64,000 nucleotides of DNA from Entophlyctis helioformis (lineage: Eukaryota > Chytridiomycota > Chytridiomycetes > Chytridiales > Chytriomycetaceae): contig JAHLKH010000093.1 in NCBI GenBank assembly GCA_025526915.1, positions 1 to 64,000 on the forward strand, read 5' to 3'. This document shows, in pieces, positions 23,612 to 35,637 of the stretch (position 1 is the stretch's first letter; each line of letters starts with the position of its first letter). Position numbers and translations under genes: made by a program. The notes under the pieces were generated by a model. That model had not been told where the DNA came from and made no database searches. It saw only the letters and a program-made list of their open reading frames with translations.

Positions 23612-26057
23612 GTACTGGTATTGGCCGCCAAACTGCGATGGCTGGTCCTCAGACCCAGCACTGGGCCGCTGGAACGTGTAAAAGGGATCGTCAAACCGTG
23701 TTACTGGCGACGACAGGGATGACCGGCGAGAGCCAGAGTCTTGCGGCTGGTTGCCAAACTGCGCATTCGAGCCTGATGCAGGTACCACTGCATTTTGACT
23801 CTGAGCCGCAGATGGTGGGCGTGGCGACGGCGACGGCGTCTGGCGCTGATTGACGTACTCGTATGCACTTCTGACAATCTGCACGTGTCCCTGCTGCGGC
23901 TGGCCTTGCTGACCGGGTGGCTGCTGCTGCTGCTGCTGCGACGAGGACGATGCAGCCGATAGCAGAGTAAGCGATGTGGTCCGCGGCTTGGGTGCCAAGG
24001 GTGGTGGCAACGCGTTGATGCCCAGGCCAGCCATGCCTTGCAGTGCTGGGTTGATGGCAGATGCTGCACTCGCGGATATTGCCGAGGACGGACCTGCAGG
24101 CCTGAACCCGTCCACCTCGTAGATGCCGCAGCCCTCGCCAATCTCGACCCAATCGGAGATGGACTTGCCGGTTCCCGTCACATATGAAAGCCAACCAGCA
24201 TAGCCACCGCGAAGGACAACAGGCGGGTTCTTGGGAATCTTGTTGAACTCGTGTTGATAGATGACCGAATCGAGCCTTGACAGCGTATGCGAGCTTGGCA
24301 GCGAGATGGAATCTCGGTCCATCATCACAACCAGATCGAACGTATTGCGCGCATCAAACAGTTTTCGTGGCTGCATTGTGCTTGCTCCAAACGAAGAAAA
24401 GTAAATGGCGAGATCCTCTGACTGAAGCCTGTCAAACGTTGCAAGCAAGCCGATCAGTCGGACTGAGCAGCAAAGTAACACCAAACACTGCCATGCAGGC
24501 GACAGACATACGCTTCGTTAGAGTCAATCCACTCGGGCTCGATGTTGACGACACCGCCGCGAGCAAGTTGCTGGTCGTGGGGAGGCCGCTTCCACATGAT
24601 ATGGCCCGCAATGAAATCCTCGGTCGGCCGCACATCCAAGATCAGAATGGATTGATCGAGACGGCTCAGCACGTCCATCAGCTGCTGGCACGACATGGTT
24701 CGCGGCTGATTTTCCGACAGGTCCGGGATGCTAGTGTCGAGCAACGTCGAAGATGACAGTTTGCTTGATGTGGCGTACAAGGCTGCAGATGATGCTGTTG
24801 GCTGCAGGATCGCTGGGGCAGGCGATGGTTGTCTGGGCATCTGATAGTACTGCTGCTGTTGCTGCGGCTGCTGATATTGCTGGTAACGCGTCTGCTGCTG
24901 TTGCTGCTGTGGAAGTTGCATCGGCTGGAGCGGCTGCTGTTGCCACAGGCCGTTTGGCGCAGCAGGTCCGGCATATCCGAGACCCGCCGTTGAAGCAGAC
25001 GAAGCAGCGGATGAAGATGCATTGCCAACGCGCAGATTCTGGAGCCGTTCTGCGAGAGAAGCATTCGTGACTGCGGCAACCGACGATGACGAGGCAAGAG
25101 ACGATGCCGATGACGTAGATTCGTGGCGAGAATGCGGTGCTTGAACGAAAGATTGCTGCTGTTGCTGTTGTTGTTGCTGCTGTACATTCCACTGCTCTGT
25201 GCGCCGATTAACCTCTTCTTTGAGGCTCTCGACCGTCTTCATCGCTGCTTCAAGTTTCTGCAATGGCGTCATTGTGGCAGCAGATCAGCAATCGTGCATC
25301 TCGGATCAAGTGTGTGCATTGGTCGTGAAGAGGCATCACATCCAAGCTGCCACATCGCAACCCCGAACTCACTCTGCGCAGCTGCATGTAGGCTGCATCG
25401 TTTGTGTTAAAGTCTCGGTGCTTTGGTAAGACCTCGATGATGATGCTGCAACAGCAACGGAGAGCCAGGATGCGTGAGCCGCCATACCCACAGAGCCATG
25501 CGATGGCGTATGTACCTGGCACCTTTCATGAGCTTGATGACGGCGTTGTCGATGCTGCCCTTGCTGCGATCAGCATAGCCCTGGTCATGCACACCAGCCG
25601 CCATGCGCACCGTGAAGCAGCGGGCCAGGCATCCATCGATCCATCCAAGCATCCACAATCGATCGCATCCACAGAGCAAGCATAATGTGCCACAGCAGGC
25701 GAGTCGGCGTCAGTTGCAGACCATGCGCAGGCAGTTGCTGCAGACACAGACCTCTTCAAGCAGCGTCGTCGCAGCGGCGATCCACTGGCGGGTCGAGTAC
25801 GACGGGTTCTTGGCCAGCAGGCCGTCCGTGTTGGCCCGCATTTGCAGGTCCTTGTACGTCAGCGGTGCAGCACCACCGTGGCCACCTGCGGGCCCTGGCT
25901 GTCCAGCCTGCCCTGCGCCTCCAGGAATGCCATTCGGCACAGAGGCGCCGTACCCGCCGCTGACTCTGCTGCTGCCACTGCTGCCACTGCTGCCGTTGCT
26001 GCCGTAGGTGCTGTTGTTGCCGTAACCAGCAGGCCCTGTGGACAGCGGCCGGCTCAT
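21102..26057 (-). CDS. ubiquitin-specific protease with rhodanese-like domain (DOA4/UBP4, USP8 type)
   Basis: Multi-exon cysteine deubiquitinase. N-terminal helical exons (LTYKDLQMRANTDGLL, GYADRSKGSIDNAVIKLMKG, IIIEVLPKHRDF) resemble the MIT-like region of DOA4/USP8. Then come a coiled segment, Gln-rich stretches, a rhodanese-like domain (SILILDVRPTEDFIAGHI ... FDLVVMMDRDS, without the usual active-site Cys), a roughly 450-residue Ser/Pro/Gln linker, and the USP domain: Cys box GLKNLGNTCFMNSTLQCLS, two CxxC pairs, and His box GGLNGGHYTAQVKNNYRREW followed by SAAYILFY. The rhodanese-USP order is that of yeast Doa4/Ubp5/Ubp7 and animal USP8, which recycle ubiquitin at endosomes. Introns include those after 25752, 25516 and near 24500, 21800, 21580 and 21270. 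In-frame ATGs at 26057, 26092 and 26102 are all possible starts; the last overlaps the divergent OCA start codon. Confidence 0.87.
23573..23612 (-). repeat. polyglutamine-coding CAG/CTG microsatellite
   Basis: A run of about ten ctg triplets (CAG on the coding strand) encodes an uninterrupted Gln tract in the linker of the ubiquitin hydrolase. Shorter Gln runs from mixed CAG/CAA codons occur near 23925, 24850-24910 and 25155-25185 in the same gene. It is a likely length-polymorphic site. Confidence 0.8.
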
Positions 26058-26100
26058 GCGTTGTGGTTGGAGAGTTTCGTGCGAGATTGCCATTGGCGCC

Positions 26101-27025
26101 ATGTCGTCGTCGCTGCTGCTGGTGCTTCCCGACGCATACGGGCTGGTGGAGCGCAACGTGTACCGCTCGGCGGCGCTCCAGCCGGCGTCGTATGCGCACT
26201 TTAAGCACGTCAAGACGGTGCTGCTGCTGTCGCCCGAGGCACCCACCAAGAGCCTGCTTTCGTGGATGGACGACAACCGCATCACGCTGGTGGGTGCGGG
26301 CTGTGGCTGCCGCATGCGTGCCTGCGCGCTCGGCCGTCTGTCTGCGTCCACCACCAGGCTGACTGTCCTGCGCATGGCCGTGCAGGTGCACCTCGGCTAC
26401 CAGCAGCTGTTCAAGTTCACGTCCAGCTGGCGGCCCGTGTCGGAAGAGCTCGTCAAGGAGGGCCTGGAGCTTATCTTGAATGCAGACACGCACCCGATCC
26501 TCATCATGTGCACGTACGTGGGACTGTGCTCACATGTGCCGCATGGCTGATGCACGGCTGATGCATGGCTCGTGTGCAGTTGGTGCACGGCTGACGCATG
26601 GTGCTGACATGGCGAGGTTGGCATGCGCACACGTTGCAGATCTGGCGTCCAAGAAACAGGCACGCTCATTGGATGCCTGCGCAAGCTGCAGGGCTGGAAC
26701 TTCAACTCGATCATTGTCGAGGCAAGTGGTTGGTTGCTGATGAGCCATGTGCAGGACTCGGCGATTGGCCGTCTGACTTGAGGATGGCATCCCGCTTGGA
26801 TGGCTTTCCGCGACACAGTATCGCAGCTTTGCGGGAAACAAGAGCAGATACGTCAATGAGCAGTTTATCGAGCTGTTTGATCTGGATCTGGTGACGCTGC
26901 CCAAGAACCTGCCGTCTTGGTTCACAGACCACCAGCGGCTGCTCAAGGAGGAAACTGAGAATGCGCATGAGAGTGCAAGGAGAGCTCTTGCTGCTGAAGC
27001 ACGATCGCCTGTTGCTGGCCAATAA
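26101..27025 (+). CDS. OCA/SIW14-family atypical phosphatase, catalytic Arg missing
   Basis: Four exons (26101-26289, 26386-26513, 26640-26721, 26819-27025) make an exact 201-residue ORF. It matches the fungal/plant atypical dual-specificity phosphatase family (Siw14 and Oca1-6 in yeast; Siw14 cleaves inositol pyrophosphates): YGLVERNVYRSAALQPASY, FKHVKTVLLLSPEAPTKSL, then the signature region PILIMCTSGVQETGTLIGCLRKLQGW. Active enzymes carry C-x5-R; here Cys105 is followed by TSGVQ and Glu111 where Arg is needed, so this is probably a pseudophosphatase like some Oca subunits. The third intron starts with GC (26722, gcaagt), a GC-AG intron. An AATAAA overlaps the stop codon (27021-27026) and may be the poly(A) signal. 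It is divergent from the ubiquitin hydrolase. Confidence 0.82.
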
Positions 27026-27057
27026 AGATCACTGCTTTCAGTCAGCGAGCCGTACCA

Positions 27058-27205
27058 CGACCCAAGAGTCATCAGCCAAGTGCCCAGACAACGGGAATGC
27101 CATTCTCTGGCAGGTCGTCAAGGACACACGAGATGCGAGAGACGCATGAGATGTCTGTATCTGCATGATGCCTTCGAGGGCGTGTCCGCGATCCGACACG
27201 GTTTG
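27058..27205 (-). mobile_element. Fanzor-derived relic fragment
   Basis: The minus strand here resembles the Fanzor segment at 4845-4995. It shares SDRGHALEGIM against SDRGQALEGIM and, about 75 nt further on, nearly the same run ggcattcccgttgtctgggc (reverse complement) against gacattcccgttgttgggc, followed by a diverged FGID..GRG block. The relic has in-frame TGA codons in that block and no open frame. It fills most of the 199 bp between the OCA stop and the URB1 start. It looks like a decayed piece of the same Fanzor family in inverted orientation; identity was judged by eye. Confidence 0.6.
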
Positions 27206-27224
27206 TCGAAAACAAAAAAAGTGC

Positions 27225-30200
27225 ATGGCCGACGTGGAGTCGACTCTTGCTCCTGCTGCTGCTGCATCGGCGCCGCAGACGCTGCTGACCGTTGCAGAAT
27301 GGCAAAAGGCGCTGCAATCCGACAATGTGCAGGTGCAAGAGGCTGGTGAGTGCATGTCTGCACTCTCGGGCCAGTGCGGCACATGGCCCAGCCCGCCGGC
27401 CTGGAACGAGTACGTGCTCACCAACAGATGCGACTATGTCGTTACTGTGCAGGCTTGACGGCTTTTGCCGGGCTCGTGCGCAAGGTTGCGCTCGAGGAAG
27501 TCGACGCTGAGGTGTCGTACGAGTCTGAGATGCTCAGAAAGTGGCTCAAGGCGTCGCTCGAGTGTGCCGACCTTGTGCGGGTCCTGGACTTTCAAGTCTC
27601 GGTAAGAGCATTCATGAGCAAAGCGAGCGCCGACTGTTGGATGTGTCAAGGCAGATGCGTGCTCAATGCATGCCAGACGCTGCAGGACAGCCAACACTGA
27701 CAGCATGCGGCCCACTGTGTATGCAGAGCTCGGTGCCGCAGCTGGAGCCTGTCATCAACTGTGTCGCATACACGCTGGCCGCGTCGCGCTTGGTTGGCCA
27801 TCGAAGCACCGGCACCAGTCTCGCGCGCTCGGTCATCCGCAACCATCTCAAGATGGTCTACCGCAATCTGTCGAGCGGCAAGCCGATCCTTGTGCAGAGC
27901 ACCCTTCGCCTGCTGGTTGCTCTTGCAAGCCACGGCTCCAGCACCACCCGCGAGCTGCACGAGTCGTTCAACTTTACTCACAAGGTAGATCAGCTTGCTC
28001 TGGCAGCTTATGCCGTTCTCATATCCCAACGGTCCAGCTGTTGACCATCGCCAACCTTGCTATGCGCAGTCGTTCCCGTCGCTGCTCAAGATCCGCAAAA
28101 AGGGCGCAACAGGCGGATCGCTGCCAGATGGTCTGTTGCCAGCTCCATGACGGCAGCATCTGCATGGCCGATTGCTGACACTGGCTCTCTTGCCGAATGG
28201 CCCCAAACGACAGATATTCGCACGCTGACCATCCAGTTCATGCTTGCTTTCATCAATCGTGGAGATGCAAGCATCAAGAAGACGGTGCTGGAGACCAAAG
28301 AGTTTCTCGCAGGCATTATCAAGGACATCAAGAACGATCCCTTTGAGACGATCAATCTCGTGCTCTCGACTCTCCAGCGCGGCATCGTTGACGACCACCT
28401 GGTGTCGCGCACGTCAAAGATCTCCTTCTTCAACAACCGTCTTCTGGACCAGCTTCTCGCTCTCTACTCGCTAAGCGATGCGTCCAACCCCAAGCTGGTG
28501 TCGCCAACAGACAAGACGACGACCGTCGCCATGATCACGCACAACTTTTTCCTGCACATCTGCACCAAGCCGGGCGTCGGCATCTGCTTTGCCGACTTTG
28601 GCTGGTATCCCGCCGTTCTCAACGACGGAGCTCAGCAGGCATTAGATGCGACGGCTGCGGCTGCCGACTCGCTTGGATCCCTGTCTGCTGGAGGAGGCAG
28701 CGCGCGTGTGTACAACAAGTCTCTGCTCAAGCTACTTTCGAGTCTCAAGATCTCTGGAACGGACATGTACCAGCGCGAGCTGTTTCTGTCCATCCTCGAT
28801 GCGTGCCCCGAGCTCGTCCATCCATTCTGGACAGGCAGTGGCAGTCATTTGGTGTTCGAGCCTCGCTCCTCGACCCAGTACCTCGCCAACATGGCCCTCG
28901 CCACGTCTGCCGTGAAGCTGCCCATCCCGCCGGCGTTCATTGGCCGCGCGTCATCGACAGTCCTCGCCCCGCCTCCAGTCAGCCATGCGCTCTCCAACAT
29001 CCTGCCAACCGTCCTTGCACGCCATGTTGCTGCTCGTGCACTGCAGCATGGCTCGCGCGACGTTCGGTTTGCATGCACGGCCTTTTTGACATCGGCTCTC
29101 GCCAAGTTCCAAGACACGCTGCAAGTGGCCACAGACATTGTGCAGAGCCTGCATGCTTCAGACAACCCCAACGCACTGGCGGCCGAGCGCATGTGGACCG
29201 AGTGGATCGCCCAGGTCTCGCAGCAGATGCGTCTCCGCCTCCCGGACGTCCAGATCGCCATTGTTCTGCAGCAGCACACGGCGCAGGAGGAGGCGGGCGA
29301 TTCCGTCTCTGCTGATGAAATGCTCGTGTCGTCTCTCGCCTTTATCCGCAGATACCAGAGCCACTTTGCCGATCTGTGGCGCGAGTCGCGCTTTGATTTC
29401 GGCAAGCTTGTGCCGCCAACCTTGTGCGACGAGCCGGCCCACGTCCAAGCCTCGACGGTTGCGCTTCTGCAGGACCTTCGTGACTTTAGGCTGTTCTCCA
29501 AGTTCCCAAAGGCAGACCATACGCACTTTTACACGCTGATGCGGCTCGTCATCAAGGACGGCACGGACGCCTCGGTCAAAGCAGACACACTCGCACTGCT
29601 CGACCATCTCCTCTCGTCGCTGTTTCCAATGCAGGACCACGCCGGTGCCTTCCGTCTCTTCATTGATGTCATGACGACCTTTACGGCTGACGAGCAGATT
29701 GCACTTGTGGAGTTGGTGGACAATGCCTTTGTAGAGTGCACCCACAACAGTCTGGTCATTTCCGACACCATCTCTCGGCTGACGCGTCTGCATCGTCGAT
29801 CGGATCCCGCCGACTCTCGTGTCGCGGACAGGCCCAGCAGTCGCGATGTGGACAATGACATGGATGTCGATGAGCCCGACCAGGATGCGGTGCCGGTTGG
29901 CCACACAGCCCGTTTCCAGTTTCCCTTCCCGCCTGCGCTTGCTTCCCTTGTTCGCGCATCGCTCAACTCGGCCGCAGCAAGCCTGCAATCTCAGTTCACG
30001 GCTCTTCTTGTCCAGGCGGTCTTGGGCCGCACTGGCTCCCAGTCATCTGCCGCAATCTTTGCGCTGCTTCTGGACGATGCTCATTGGCCACAAGGCGCGC
30101 AAGAATCGACGATCATGCAGTGGTGTCGTGCTTGGGCAGTTGCGGCCTCGGGCTCGCTTGATTTGGAAACTCCCACTGCGACCGCCAAGACGCCGTCGTG

Positions 30201-33200
30201 GAAGAAGGGCTCCAAGAGATTGCAAGCGGCATCCGAGCACGAGTATCGGTCAGCCTTGGTCGAGTTGGGCCCGGAGTTTGTTGTGGAGCATGCTGCCAAG
30301 CTTGTCGAGACGTTTGGTGATCACAAGGCCGAGACATTGCGTCTACTTCAGCTGTATCTGCCTCTTTCCAGCAACAGCACCGCATCATCGTCGGTTGCCA
30401 CGCTTCTAGAGTCCGCCAACTCGGATGGTTGGTTGGGCGATTGCAGCCTTCCTTTGCTGCTGCACTGCGTCTTTGCACTTTATGGACGCGACGCCGTTGC
30501 GGAATCGCCTGCTCTGCGTGCTCATCTAGTCGACGCGTTTGGCCGCACTGATCCTGCCAATATGCAGTCGTTCTTGTGCAGCATGGGCTCGCTGTTGCTC
30601 TGGGCATACGCGCTGCTGTGTGACAACACCGTGGCTCGCGCTTCCAAGGCCGGCCGTCTTGCTCTTGCCGCCGAGCTTCTCACCAAGGGCCTTGAGACCG
30701 TGAGCTCAATGGACGGCCGCGACGTTCGCGCACTTGTTTTTGGACACTCTTTTGTCCTCGATCTGTTCCTTGAGCAAGACTCGTATGGATCTGTCAATGT
30801 GGAGGGCCTTGTTCGCTTTGTGCTTCCGGCGGATGGTATCATCATGACCAGCTACGCCAGCAAGCTTTGGTCGTTTTTCGACTCTCTCCTGCACTCCTCG
30901 TCTCGTAGCAAGCCCTCTGCCATGAGTGCCCATTACAGCTTGTTCGAGTTGACCATCGAGCTGCTTGCGCCGCACCTGCTGTCCAGTGATCTCAGCGAAC
31001 GGATCGAGCACCTTCTTGCCAAGGACAAACGCAGCGCTCTGGACGAGCGGCTTCTTTTCTCGCTGGTTGGAGCATATATCACGTCAAGTGGAGACGGTTT
31101 GCGCAGCGACCACATCCGCATGCACAGCAGCTTGTTTCAGCAGCTGCTCCTCTCACTGACAAGACCGCCGGTCGAAGGCATGGAGCACAGCCGCAATAGC
31201 GCATCGGCCCTTGTGTCCCAGCTTGTCCTCGGTGGATCAAAGACTAGCAGGAGCGCACACCCGACAAGCAGCGTCGACCAGATTGTGGGCTCGTATTCTG
31301 TCGTTACCGAGCGTGGCATCCAGGCAGTGACAAGCAGTGCAGTCGAACGCGTTCCTGTGCCCCTGGATGTCTGGTCGGTCCTTTCTGCAGACAAGCTCGT
31401 GGCGCCACTTGCCAAGTCGAACGATCCAAACCTGTGGCGGCTTGTGCTTGCATGTGCCGCTTCGAGCGTACCCCACGCCCATCGTCTCCTTCAGATGCTT
31501 GTTGCAGGCGAAGACAAGACCAAGAGCCACGGCGTTCCACAGATCTGGCGCCAGGCAACATTACGTGTTCTGACTCGTGCTTGGATGCACGTTTCGGACA
31601 CTCGCTCATGCACTGTGCAGTGGCTGGGCAACCTTCCTGCCGAGTACAGCTCAATGCTTGTGCGTCTTGGCGAATCTGTTCTTGACAGTGAGCTGCAATC
31701 CATCGAGCGACGCCTGCAGGGACTGGATCCGTTCGAGCGCAAGGAGGACACGGACTGTATCAGCAGCATTGCCTTTTGCGGATCAACCGATGCAATGTCA
31801 CTGGCTGTACTTTCGGCAGCTATCTCTCCTGACGGCACGTCGGCGTGGCTGCGAGAGTTTGTTCCCCGTTTCCTCAAGTCTGGCGGCATCTCGGATCCTG
31901 CTCGTGCTGCTGCGTCTGTTGCGGAGCTGCTGCCTGCTCTCGACCAAATCGCTCGCCGCGACCCGTCTGCACGCATTGGCGATCTTCTTCTGTTTGTTTG
32001 CGGTCCACCTATCTCTGGCTCAAGCGCGACGACCCAGACGCAGCATTGGCATCGGCGCTGCAGGCCATCATTGCACACTTCAGGATTGCTGATCGCGTAG
32101 AGCCGAGCATCGATGCACCACGCATCGAAAGCATGGCTCTGGCCAAGAGCGTCATGACAACCTGCCTAAAGCACCGCATTGCCGACTCGATGGCCGTGAC
32201 GCTTCTTCGCCATCTGGTCACCCTGCTTTACCGTGCCAAGGGGTCCCATCCACACGAGCTCCCGTCGCCGTCCGATTTGATCGGCATGATCGCAACACAC
32301 TCGCAGTTTGACGAGCTTCTGGCTCCATCTCTGTCGAGTCGCAAACGCCTCTTATCAGCCATATCAAGTCCATCTCGCCCATCCCACGATTCCATGCCAC
32401 CAAGCCAACGCTTGTGCGGCTGTTGAGCTGCATCATGGCTCTGGACCCCGTCGCGTGCTGCAAGCCAGACCTGCTGCCCAAGCTTGTGCAGCACTATTAC
32501 GGCACAGTTTCCAAGGCCGATCGCAGCATTCTCTCGCTCCTGATGCTGTACGAGTCGCGCGCTGCCATTTCGGTTGCTGTGTATCTCGGCGCATGGGGTG
32601 CGTCGCAGCAGCTCCTCAACCAGCAGCAGCGGCAGGATCAGGACGAGCAGGACCCAGCGCTTACAGCAGCGCTGTTCCAGGCTCCTGCCAACGAGGCGCT
32701 GGGTGCCATCGACATGCAGTGGATGGCTCAGTCTCTGCGGTGGTTCCCCATTGACCTGGACGTGACGGATCTCGACTCGATCGACACGGATGATGAGCCT
32801 GCGAATGAGCGTGATCCGGCAGCTGCTCTACATGCATCTGGACTTGACCCTCTGTATGATGCGGCGTTCATCATTCCGTTTGTCGCTGGCCTGTTTGTGC
32901 ACTCCAAGAAGCCTGTTGACGCGCATCGTCTGCTCGAAAGCAACGCTCTGGGCATGTGCATCATGGGTCTTGCGTCAGAGTCTGCAGCCACCCGCCGCAT
33001 GTCCCACTTTGCACTCGCACACGGCATCCACCTGCTCGATGGGTCTCGTCTCAAGGAGCGCAACCAAGTCATGATGCTGCTGACCGCTCTGAAGAACAGC
33101 ATTGTCGTCGACGACCTGGATCTTCTCATCAAGAGCAAGAGCAAGCGCCAAAAGACGAGCAATGCCAAGAGCAACGCCGCCAAGAGCACCGAGCCCATCG

Positions 33201-34853
33201 TGCCGCCACGCATCCCGACGCTCATTGCCGCCTTTTGCGCTCAGGCCATCATGGTTCTGCTCAAGCCGAGTCGGACATGTATCCGCTCATCAATCAGTTC
33301 CTCTTGCAACGCCCATTGATGGACTCGAAGACGTACCCCTGTTCTATGCCATGCTTTTTTCGTCGACCGAGACCTGCACGCGCGACCGCATATGGCTCCT
33401 CAAGCTGCTGGCCATGGGGCTCAGGACTGCCGACGACTACAAGTTATACCGGCGTCGTCAAGTCATTGATATCCTCATGTCTTACTTCCACTCGACCCTT
33501 GCTGATCCAGTGTCTCGCAAGCTTGTCATTGAGATCCTCGTCAAGGCAGCCGCCATTCCTAGCGTTCTTTCGTCGCTCGTGACGCGCTCGGGCCTTGTTG
33601 GATTCCTGGAGAGCTGTTGTGCACAGCTGGATATGCGGGATGCCTCAGACGTGACGCTCGGGGTCGTGTTCCTGGCGACATACGTGGTGCGCAACTACAC
33701 TGCCGCCGTCTTGGGCAGACTCAACGAGATTGATGCAGCCAGCAAGGACGAGACGCAGGCAGTTGCTCAAGCGCAGAACGGACGCCGGATTGCACGCGCC
33801 AGTCTGCTGATGGTGCAGTTTGCGCGTATTGCAGGCGTTCTGACTGGTTGTCTCGCCACGGATCTTCGGCCAGCCACTTCTGTCGGACGCCGTGCCGCCC
33901 TAACGTTGCGCATCCTGCGCATGGTCCAAGTCACGATAAAGTCAGCCTCGACACTGATGAAGGCTGCGTCAGCACTGGTGGCCTCGTCTGCGGAGATTGA
34001 CGTCTCACTGCCAAGCAGCGTCGCTCTGCTCAAGACTGCGACGGCGTTCCTGGGCACAGCCGATCTGCAGCAACTCTTGCGTGTCTGTGAGACGCTGCGT
34101 CCTCTGGAAGCCGGCGGCGACCAGAATGCCACCATGGACGTCAATGTGGATGGCGATGACAGCGACGTTGATGCCATCTTTGCCATGCCGCGCGTGCCGC
34201 ATGGTGTCGCATACCGCCATGCGATGCTTCGGCTGCTGGGCATTGCTGGCAGCGCTGTAGCAGTGTCGTCGGGACAGACGCCGGCACAGCACGCCGCCTT
34301 TGTGGGTCAACTGCGCGACATGCATGCCTGGATCCGCCGCACGCAGGCATCAGGCGACAGCCGGACGGCCAGCGCAGCCATCGAGCCGCTCGTGCAGTGG
34401 ATCGTGCGGCACCTTCTTGGAAACAGCTCGGATCTGGTCGCATATCTCGTGTGTGAAGCCCCGTCTGCGCTGTGCGAGATCCTGCAGCTGCTGTTTGGAT
34501 GCCACGACGCAGCTGCTGCTCCGCCGCGTCTGAGACAGCTGGCGCTGGCTGGCTTGCTGCTGATTGTGCGACACTGGACGACGACAGATGCAGGGCATTC
34601 GGCACAGTACAGGCTGGACGACTGGGCAACGGATCTGCTCGCTCGCATTCTGCCTCGGCTGGCACTATTCACGCCTGCCCCACGATCGCTGCTCCGATTG
34701 GCAGACAACGACGCAGACACTGCTGGGGACCACATGCAGTTGCCGCCGGCCTTTGAGGCCGTTGTGCTCGGCCAGCTGGTGCGGCTCGCTGTTGGTGGAA
34801 CAGCATCGGATGCGCTCTCGTCTTGGCAGCCATTGCTCTCGAACCTGCAATGA
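27225..34853 (+). CDS. URB1: URB1/Npa1 pre-ribosome assembly protein
   Basis: About 2410 residues of alpha-helical repeats. Urb1/Npa1 is a nucleolar scaffold for early 60S subunit assembly, acting with Urb2/Npa2, Dbp6, Nop8 and Rsa3. The N-terminal domain is diagnostic: LRLLVALASHGSSTTRELHE, SFNFTHK, then FPSLLKIRKKG, DIRTLTIQFMLAFINRGDAS, IKKTVLETKEFLAGIIKDI, VSRTSKISFFNNRLLDQLLA. Exons: 27225-27345, 27453-27601, 27727-27984, 28070-28130, 28214-34853. The long last exon changes frame near 32005, 32340, 33270 and 33315. All four changes equal one missing base, and adding four bases makes the total length divisible by three. Codon use and hydrophobic pattern continue smoothly across the breaks (e.g. 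MYPLINQFLLQRPLMD then GLEDVPLFYAMLFSS). A nuclear-type basic stretch KSKSKRQKTSNAKS lies near 33140. Confidence 0.8.
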
Positions 34854-34866
34854 AGCGTTTTTTACC

Positions 34867-35637
34867 ATGCCGTCAACAACCGTCATTCTCATCCGCCATG
34901 CCGAGAAGCTGCCGTGGACGCAAGGTCTGCAGCCGGGCAGCGGCGTCAAGGACTCGTACGTCGACAACCACCTGCTCTCGGCCAAGGGCTACGAGCGGGC
35001 ACAGGCCTTGACCGGATACTTTCTCTTCCGCAAGGAGATGCAGGACCTCTTTGCCAGGCGTCCGCTGGCAGCCGTTGCAGCGCAAGCCGTCGACACGAGC
35101 GCAGACCCGTGGGGCCGCAGCCGGCGTCCGCTAGAGACCGTCGAGCCGCTCGTGCAGGCCTGGAACACCGCGCTGTCCGCATCGAGCCCATCCGATGCCG
35201 CCAGCAAAGTGTCTGACGCATCGCCGGCCGTTGTGGATGCCGTCGCGATGGCGTCTGGTGCACGGCGATCCGATGACGGTGCTGTGAGCAGTGCCAAGCC
35301 CCAGACGCCACACCCGCTCCCGCTCATTCAAGTGTGTAAGAAGGATCTCGGCGACCTGATCGCCTTCCTCAAGGGCGAGCCGCACCGTCTGCAGGCACCG
35401 CACATGCCGGCATCGCTCGACGGCCGGTCGATCATCGTGTCGTGGTCGCACCAGCAGCTGCCTGCGATTGCGCGCTATCTTGGTGCTCCGTGCGAGCTCG
35501 TGCCGGACAAGTGGCAAGGGCCGCGGTTTGACGTCACGTGGGTGGTTGAGATAGACGAGGGGCAGGAGCCGACGTTCAGGCAGATGCCGCAGCGGCTGCT
35601 GTACGGCGACGGCAATGACGTGATTGCAGTCAAGTGA
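34867..35637 (+). CDS. histidine-phosphatase-superfamily-like protein
   Basis: Single-exon ORF of 256 residues starting 14 nt after the URB1 stop. The N-terminus TTVILIRHAEKLPW contains the RHx catalytic motif of the histidine phosphatase (phosphoglycerate mutase-like) superfamily, followed by LSAKGYERAQALTGYF, the usual post-motif helix. A second His, in IIVSWSHQQLPAIARYLG, fits the distal catalytic His. The middle is an Ala/Ser-rich linker of about 80 residues. The substrate is unknown. The usual second-half acid residue is not obvious, so activity is uncertain. The very short gap means the URB1 3' UTR and this gene's promoter must overlap. Confidence 0.65.
   Translation: MPSTTVILIRHAEKLPWTQGLQPGSGVKDSYVDNHLLSAKGYERAQALTGYFLFRKEMQDLFARRPLAAVAAQAVDTSADPWGRSRRPLETVEPLVQAWNTALSASSPSDAASKVSDASPAVVDAVAMASGARRSDDGAVSSAKPQTPHPLPLIQVCKKDLGDLIAFLKGEPHRLQAPHMPASLDGRSIIVSWSHQQLPAIARYLGAPCELVPDKWQGPRFDVTWVVEIDEGQEPTFRQMPQRLLYGDGNDVIAVK

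Noticed and set aside
27225..34853. URB1 as a pseudogene because of four frame changes
   Set aside because: All four are single missing bases, coding character continues across each, and other essential genes in the window show the same error type.
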